The position numbers were made by a program, and so were the translations under genes. A model generated the notes under the pieces. That model was not told where the DNA came from and did not search any database. It saw only the letters and a list, made by a program, of their open reading frames with translations. This document shows, piece after piece, positions 21,572 through 26,324 of a stretch of DNA of 26,324 nucleotides. How positions within the stretch are numbered: the first letter of the stretch is position 1; each line of letters opens with the position of its first letter. The stretch covers positions 1 through 26,324 of the forward strand of contig CAAGBT010000022.1 of NCBI GenBank assembly GCA_900768135.1, read 5' to 3'. The stretch is from an uncultured Oscillospiraceae bacterium (GTDB lineage Bacteria > Bacillota > Clostridia > Oscillospirales > Oscillospiraceae).

Positions 21572-24500
21572 GTGTACTTAAAAGCGTTGGAGATACAGGG
21601 CTTCAAGAGCTTTCCGGATAAAACCGTTCTGAATTTCGGCGAGGATATTACCGCTATCGTCGGCCCGAACGGCAGCGGCAAGTCGAATATTGCCGATGCG
21701 ATCCGCTGGGTCATGGGCGAGCAGTCGAGCAAGTCGCTGCGCGGCGCAAAGATGGAGGACGTCATCTTCGGCGGCACAGAGACCCGCAGCCAGATGGGCT
21801 TTGCACAGGTGACGCTCGTGCTGGACAATACCGAGCATATCTTCCCCAGCATGGAGGAGGCCGAGGTCGCCGTTACGCGCCGCTACTACCGCAGCGGCGA
21901 ATCGGAATACTATATCAACAAGCAGTCTGTGCGCCTGCGTGATGTGAACGAGCTGTTCATGGATACCGGCATGGGACGCGAGGGCTACTCCATCATCGGC
22001 CAGGGCCGCATCGATGAGATCCTTTCCCAGAAAAGCGCCGACCGCCGCGAGATCTTTGAGGAGGCGGCGGGGATCTCCCGCTTTCGCTACCGCAAGGAGG
22101 AAACGGAGCGCAAGCTTGACCGGACCGAGGAGAACCTGGTCCGCATCAACGACAAGATCGCCGAGCTGGAGCTGCAGGTCGAGCCGCTGCGCGCGCAGGC
22201 GGAAACAGCAAAGCAGTTCCTCATCTACCGCGACGAGCTGCGCCTGCTGGAGATCTCCGTGTGGCTGGAAAACCTGGAAACGCTGAAGACAAACGCCATC
22301 CGGCTCGATACCGACCTTGCTCTTGCCCGGGAGGAGCTGAAAAAGGCAAATGCCGATCTCGAAGCGCTGTACGCGGCCTCTGAGCAGTTTTCCGCGCGTA
22401 TCCGCGAAAACGACGTGGCGCAGGACGGGCAGCGCGAACAGCTTTCCGAGCTGGACGCGCAGGCAAAGGAGCATGAGTCTGCCGTTGCCGTTTTAAGAAC
22501 GGATATCGCGCACAACGAAGAAAACATTGCGCGCGTGGAAAAGGAGCTTCACAGCCAGAACGACCGCGCCGGCTCGCTCGATGGGCAGATCGGCGCGCAG
22601 CGCGCGCGCATCACGGAGCTGGAAGAGGAAGGAAAGACGCTGGAACGGCAGCTTGCCGCGCTGCTGGCGCAGGCAGAGGAGCTGTCGAAAAACGCGGGCG
22701 AGGCTGCGAGCGAAACGGAAAGCCTGCGCGCAGGAGAGGCGCTTGCGCTGTCTGCCGCGGCAGACAGCCGCGCCGAAATCGCGGCGCTGCGTTCGTCGCT
22801 TGCCGAAATGGACGAGCGCGAGGCCGCCATCACAGGCGAACAGGAGAGCGGCGAGGCGCAGCTTTCCGAGGCGCGGAAGAATGCGGCGGAAAACCGCAGG
22901 GCGCTGGAAGAGGCGCAGGAGGAGGCCGATGCGATCCGCAATATCATCGCCGGCCATACCATGAAGATGCAGGGGCGCATCGAGCGCGAGAAGGAAACGG
23001 GCGAGAAGCACGTTTCCCTTACCATGGAGATGAACAACCTCGATTCACGCATCCGCCTGCTCAGCGAGATGGAAAAGGAGTACGAGGGCTTCAACAAGGC
23101 GGTGCGCCTGATCATGCAGGCGGCAGAAAAGAAGCAGCTGCGCGGTGTGTGCGGCCCGGTCGCAAATCTGATGCGGGTGGACAAGCGCTATGCGGTCGCC
23201 ATTGAGATCGCGCTCGGCGCGGGCCTGCAGAATATCGTTGTCGAACGCGAGGAGGACGCCAAAAACGCCATCGGCTTTCTGAAGCAGCGCGACGGCGGGC
23301 GGGCCACGTTTCTGCCGATGTCCGCCATCCGCGGCGATGCGCTGCGCGAGACGCGCGTTGCGAACGAATACGGCTACATTGCCCTTGCCAGCGAGCTTGT
23401 GGAGCATGACGCCGCTTATGATGATATTTTCCGCAGCCTGCTTGGCCGCACGGTCGTGGTGGAGGATCTGGACTGCGGCATTGCCATTTCCAGAAAGTTT
23501 TCCAACGCCTTCCGTATCGTTACGCTCGATGGACAGGTTCTGAATCGCGGCGGCTCGATGACGGGCGGTTCGGTTTCCCGCAGCGCGGGCATTCTGAGCC
23601 GCGCAGGCGAGCTGCGCGAGCTGACGGCGCGCCGGGAAAAGACGGCGGAAAAGCTGGCCGCCGCCGCACGCGGCGCGGAAGAAGCTAAGCGCGAGCTTGC
23701 CAGGGCGCGCTACGAGCTGGAGGTCGCACAGGGCCAGCAGCGCGCGGCGGAGGACGCGGTGCTGAAGCTGCAGGGCGAGAAGAACCACTATGACCTGTTG
23801 CTCGCTTCGCTGCGCGAACGGCTGGAGAGCCTTGACCAGGAGCAGGAGGGCATCATCCGCCGCCGCAGCGAGGTGAAGCGCGCCGTACAGGAAAAGGAAA
23901 CGCTTGCCGCAGCGCAGGAGAAGAAGGCGGGCGAGCTGCGCGCGCAGGCGGAAAAGAGCCTGAGCGGACAGAACGAGCTGCTGCGCTCGACCTCGCGCCT
24001 CGGCGATGAGATCGCTGAGAGAAAGAGCGCGCTTGCCGGCTTTGCCGCCGAGCGGGAAACGACCGAACGCTCCCTTGTAAATCTGGAAGCGCTGCGCGCG
24101 CAGATGCAGGGCGACGAGCAGAGCCGCCGCGCGCTGATCGACAAGTACCGCACGGCGAACGGCGCTGCGCGGCAGCAGATCGGGACGCACGAGGCGCAGC
24201 TTGCGGCGCTGGAGGAGCAGCGCGCCGCCGTGCGCGCCGCGCTGGAGGAGCTGACGAAGGAAAAGCTTGCGCTTGAAGCCGAGCGCGGGCAAAGCGACCG
24301 GCGCGGCCGCGAGCTGAACGAAAATGTGCTGAATGTGGAACGCAGCGTGAGCCGGCTTGAACAGAAGCGCGCAACGAGCGCGATGGAGGAGCAGCAGATC
24401 CTTGACAGGCTGTGGGAAAACTATGAGCTGTCGCACTCCGCAGCGCAGGAACAGCGCATCGAGCTGGAGAGCCTTCCGAAGGCGAACCGCCGTATCGGCG

Positions 24501-25147
24501 AGCTCAAGCGCGCCATCAGCGCGCTTGGCAGCGTCAACGTCGGCGCGATCGATGAGTTTGAGCGCGTGAATACGCGCTATACCTACCTTACCACGCAGCG
24601 CGATGACGTGGAAAAAGCCAGAGAAGAGCTGCTGGGCGTGATCGAAAGCATCACAGGAGAAATGACCGCCATCTTCAAAGAGCAGTTCGCGCTGATCCGC
24701 GACAGCTTCCAGGAAACGTTTCTGGAGCTGTTCGGCGGCGGCAAGGCGGCGCTGGAGCTGGAAGATGAAAACGATGTGCTGAACTGCGGCATCGAGATCA
24801 AGGTCCAGCCGCCGGGCAAGGCGCTCAAGACCATCACGCTGCTCTCGGGCGGCGAGAAGGCGTTCGTTGCCATCGCGCTTTACTTTGCCATTCTCAAGGT
24901 GCATCCCACGCCCTTCTGCGTGATGGATGAGATCGAGGCGGCGCTTGATGAGCCGAACGTGGTGCGCGTTGCAAACTATATGCGCCGCATTACGCAGAAG
25001 ACGCAGTTCATCGTGATCACGCACCGCCGCGGTACGATGGAGGCGGCGGACGTCCTCTACGGCGTGACGATGCAGGAGCGCGGCGTGAGCCGGGTGCTTA
25101 CGATCAACATGAACGACATGGCGAAGGAACTCAACATCAAGGAATAA
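21572..25147 (+). CDS. smc: Chromosome segregation protein SMC
   Basis: SMC is the ATPase of bacterial condensin, working with ScpA and ScpB to extrude DNA loops and resolve origins. The start is GTG at 21572, preceded by AAGGAGG, giving YLKALEIQGFKSFPDKT at the N-terminus and 1191 residues, the usual length. An ATG 21 codons upstream adds a non-conserved leader. Parts in order: Walker A GPNGSGKSN from 31, a long coiled coil, a hinge at about 520-640 (GVCGPVANLM, GLQNIVVE), the returning coiled coil, the signature LSGGEK (1091-1096) and Walker B with CVMDEIEAALDE (D1119, E1120). The coil is rich in Ala, Glu and Arg, as expected for GC-rich DNA. No scpA, scpB or rnc lies here. ftsY follows by 17 nt. 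Confidence 0.97.
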   Translation: MYLKALEIQGFKSFPDKTVLNFGEDITAIVGPNGSGKSNIADAIRWVMGEQSSKSLRGAKMEDVIFGGTETRSQMGFAQVTLVLDNTEHIFPSMEEAEVAVTRRYYRSGESEYYINKQSVRLRDVNELFMDTGMGREGYSIIGQGRIDEILSQKSADRREIFEEAAGISRFRYRKEETERKLDRTEENLVRINDKIAELELQVEPLRAQAETAKQFLIYRDELRLLEISVWLENLETLKTNAIRLDTDLALAREELKKANADLEALYAASEQFSARIRENDVAQDGQREQLSELDAQAKEHESAVAVLRTDIAHNEENIARVEKELHSQNDRAGSLDGQIGAQRARITELEEEGKTLERQLAALLAQAEELSKNAGEAASETESLRAGEALALSAAADSRAEIAALRSSLAEMDEREAAITGEQESGEAQLSEARKNAAENRRALEEAQEEADAIRNIIAGHTMKMQGRIEREKETGEKHVSLTMEMNNLDSRIRLLSEMEKEYEGFNKAVRLIMQAAEKKQLRGVCGPVANLMRVDKRYAVAIEIALGAGLQNIVVEREEDAKNAIGFLKQRDGGRATFLPMSAIRGDALRETRVANEYGYIALASELVEHDAAYDDIFRSLLGRTVVVEDLDCGIAISRKFSNAFRIVTLDGQVLNRGGSMTGGSVSRSAGILSRAGELRELTARREKTAEKLAAAARGAEEAKRELARARYELEVAQGQQRAAEDAVLKLQGEKNHYDLLLASLRERLESLDQEQEGIIRRRSEVKRAVQEKETLAAAQEKKAGELRAQAEKSLSGQNELLRSTSRLGDEIAERKSALAGFAAERETTERSLVNLEALRAQMQGDEQSRRALIDKYRTANGAARQQIGTHEAQLAALEEQRAAVRAALEELTKEKLALEAERGQSDRRGRELNENVLNVERSVSRLEQKRATSAMEEQQILDRLWENYELSHSAAQEQRIELESLPKANRRIGELKRAISALGSVNVGAIDEFERVNTRYTYLTTQRDDVEKAREELLGVIESITGEMTAIFKEQFALIRDSFQETFLELFGGGKAALELEDENDVLNCGIEIKVQPPGKALKTITLLSGGEKAFVAIALYFAILKVHPTPFCVMDEIEAALDEPNVVRVANYMRRITQKTQFIVITHRRGTMEAADVLYGVTMQERGVSRVLTINMNDMAKELNIKE

Positions 25148-25164
25148 GCGCGAGGTAAAAGAAT

Positions 25165-26034
25165 ATGGGAATTTTTGCACGGATCAAAAAAGCGTGGTAT
25201 GACAGCATCGTATGGGAAACGATCGATGAGGAATTCTACGATGAGCTGGAAGAGAGCCTGATCATGGCGGATCTCGGCGCGGCGGTCGCACACGATGCCG
25301 TGAAGAAGCTGCGCGATGTGGTGTATCAGAAGAGCATCCAGAGCGGCGAGGGCGTGAAGCAGGCGCTGCGTGAGATCCTGATCGAAAAGCTGAACGTGGG
25401 CGACACGGCGCTCGATCTTTCAACAAAGCCGTCGATCGTCCTTGTCATTGGCGTGAACGGCGTGGGGAAGACTACATCCATCGGCAAGCTGGCCCACCGC
25501 ATGAAGGGCGAGGGCAGGCGCGTGCTGCTGTGCGCGGCGGACACCTTCCGCGCGGCGGCGGCCGATCAGCTCGAGATCTGGGCGAACCGTGCCGAGTGTG
25601 AGATCGTGCGTTCAAAGGAGGGCGCAGACCCCGGCGCGGTGCTGTTCGATTCGCTGGCGGCGGCAAAGGCGAGAAACGTGGACGTCGTCCTCTGCGACAC
25701 GGCGGGCCGCCTGCACAACAAAGTGAACCTGATGAACGAGCTGAGCAAGCTCCGCAAGATCATCGACCGCGAGACGCCGGACGCCGCAAAGGAGACGCTG
25801 CTTGTCCTCGATGCGACCACGGGGCAGAACGGCCTGCAGCAGGCCAGAGTCTTCCGCGAAACGGCGGGGCTGACGGGCATCATTTTAACGAAGCTCGACG
25901 GCACGGCAAAGGGCGGCATCTGCGTCGCCATTGCGCAGGAGCTGGGCGTGCCGGTGAAGTTCGTCGGTCTCGGCGAGGGCATCGACGATCTCCAGCCGTT
26001 CAACGCGGAGGAATACGTCAAGGCGCTGATCTGA
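25165..26034 (+). CDS. ftsY: Signal recognition particle receptor FtsY
   Basis: FtsY is the membrane-associated SRP receptor GTPase that docks ribosomes at the translocon. The 289-residue protein is essentially the NG domain: helical N domain (1-85), then G1 GVNGVGKTT (96-104), DTFRAAA (126-132), G3 DTAGRL (178-183), G4 TKLDG (242-246) and the closing GEGIDDLQPF (260-269). The acidic A domain of E. coli FtsY is missing, as is common in Bacillota; membrane contact would rely on the amphipathic N-terminus (MGIFARIKKAWYDSI). GAGGT ahead of the ATG is a moderate ribosome binding site. It is cotranscribed with smc, an arrangement typical of this phylum. Confidence 0.97.
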   Translation: MGIFARIKKAWYDSIVWETIDEEFYDELEESLIMADLGAAVAHDAVKKLRDVVYQKSIQSGEGVKQALREILIEKLNVGDTALDLSTKPSIVLVIGVNGVGKTTSIGKLAHRMKGEGRRVLLCAADTFRAAAADQLEIWANRAECEIVRSKEGADPGAVLFDSLAAAKARNVDVVLCDTAGRLHNKVNLMNELSKLRKIIDRETPDAAKETLLVLDATTGQNGLQQARVFRETAGLTGIILTKLDGTAKGGICVAIAQELGVPVKFVGLGEGIDDLQPFNAEEYVKALI

Positions 26035-26052
26035 GGAAAAAAGGAGACGAAT

Positions 26053-26324
26053 ATGGAAATCACTTCTGTTTGCCCCTATTGCGGAAAGGAAATGCGAGAT
26101 GGAGCCATCCCTGTCTTGCGTGATATTTACTGGTGTCCAAGAGGTGAGGACGGCATGCTCAAAGACGAATTTGGCGACGAGAAGGAACAGGTCTGTCTTG
26201 GCAGAGCGGGGCTGTTAGGAGATTATTACACGCCCGCCCGTTACTGTGAGAGCTGCAAGGTGGTCATCGTGCCCGTGCCGGAGATCGAGTGGCCGCTCGA
26301 TAAGCTCGACAAAAAGTTCACGGC
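26053..26324 (+). CDS. Small zinc-ribbon-like protein, PF20097/DUF6487-like, partial at window end
   Basis: The first 90 codons of a gene that runs off the window. It begins MEITSVCPYCGKEMRDGAI and has C7-x2-C10 and, later, C65-x2-C68 in RYCESCKVVIV, a plausible zinc-ribbon pair, with C28 and C48 between. The opening resembles the small PF20097 (DUF6487) proteins of Clostridia, whose function is unknown. AAGGAG at 26041-26046 fits the ATG. It follows ftsY by 18 nt in the same direction and may be the third gene of the smc operon. The end and true length are not visible. Confidence 0.75.
   Translation, partial: MEITSVCPYCGKEMRDGAIPVLRDIYWCPRGEDGMLKDEFGDEKEQVCLGRAGLLGDYYTPARYCESCKVVIVPVPEIEWPLDKLDKKFT

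Noticed and set aside
23045..25180. A 711-codon open frame on the - strand opposite the second half of smc
   Set aside because: The same antisense effect: long frames arise opposite GC-rich coiled-coil genes. The translation is Leu, Arg and His rich without domain signals.
1..26324. CRISPR arrays, insertion sequences, prophage, tRNA or rRNA genes, parS sites near smc
   Set aside because: I looked for regular repeats, transposase motifs, tRNA-like cloverleaf ends and the parS palindrome, and saw none.

Overview
This window is a gene-dense, chromosomal, housekeeping stretch of a GC-rich Gram-positive bacterium, most likely an anaerobic member of the Clostridia (Bacillota), in or near the Oscillospiraceae. 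The main support is ribosomal protein L27 with a short N-terminal extension ending LQFF before AHKK, next to the Prp protease that removes it. Further support comes from a DUF6472-type Cys protein beside obg, TepA, an S-layer-homology (SLH) protein and the smc-ftsY pair. The placement is inferred from gene content and sequence style, not from a search. I see no phage, insertion sequence, CRISPR array, tRNA or rRNA.

Layout. 1-260: rpmE (L31) and a hairpin terminator shared with the gene facing it. 287-1651 (-): a membrane-anchored XRE-type regulator with an operator-like palindrome upstream. 1913-3846 (+): hflX and a YigZ/IMPACT-family gene, overlapping by 4 nt. 3889-5369 (-): obg and a small four-Cys protein, facing yigZ across a bidirectional terminator. 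5536-6345 (+): a probable lipoprotein of unknown function. 6347-7024 (-): a HAD phosphatase. 7108-8077 (-): rplU-prp-rpmA behind a strong promoter and a structured leader. 8289-9284 (+): a secreted Ig-like/SLH protein transcribed divergently from rplU. 9546-19237 (+): a tightly packed run of eight genes: ddl, murF, an ABC-F ATPase, a DUF218 membrane protein, a flavodoxin, prfA, a Sua5-CoaE fusion and an M18 aminopeptidase. 19420-20280 (+): a DegV protein. 20281-20705: a stretch without an intact gene that holds the C-terminal remnant of a GNAT acetyltransferase, enclosed by a 13-bp perfect inverted repeat. 20706-21443 (+): a TepA/ClpP-like protease. 21572-26034 (+): smc and ftsY. 26053-end (+): the start of a zinc-ribbon-like small protein.

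Functional themes. Most genes serve translation and ribosome biogenesis (L31, L21, L27, Prp, HflX, Obg, ABC-F, RF1, t6A synthesis), cell-wall precursor synthesis (Ddl, MurF, perhaps the DUF218 protein), and chromosome segregation or membrane targeting (SMC, FtsY). ddl and murF are consecutive steps: Ddl makes D-Ala-D-Ala and MurF attaches it to the UDP-MurNAc-tripeptide.

The points most worth a second look are the single-chain fusion of threonylcarbamoyl-AMP synthase with dephospho-CoA kinase, the AT-rich GNAT remnant inside an inverted repeat, the sensor-like XRE membrane protein, and inverted repeats placed over the obg and smc promoters. I do not see convincing evidence of a wholly new multi-gene system here.
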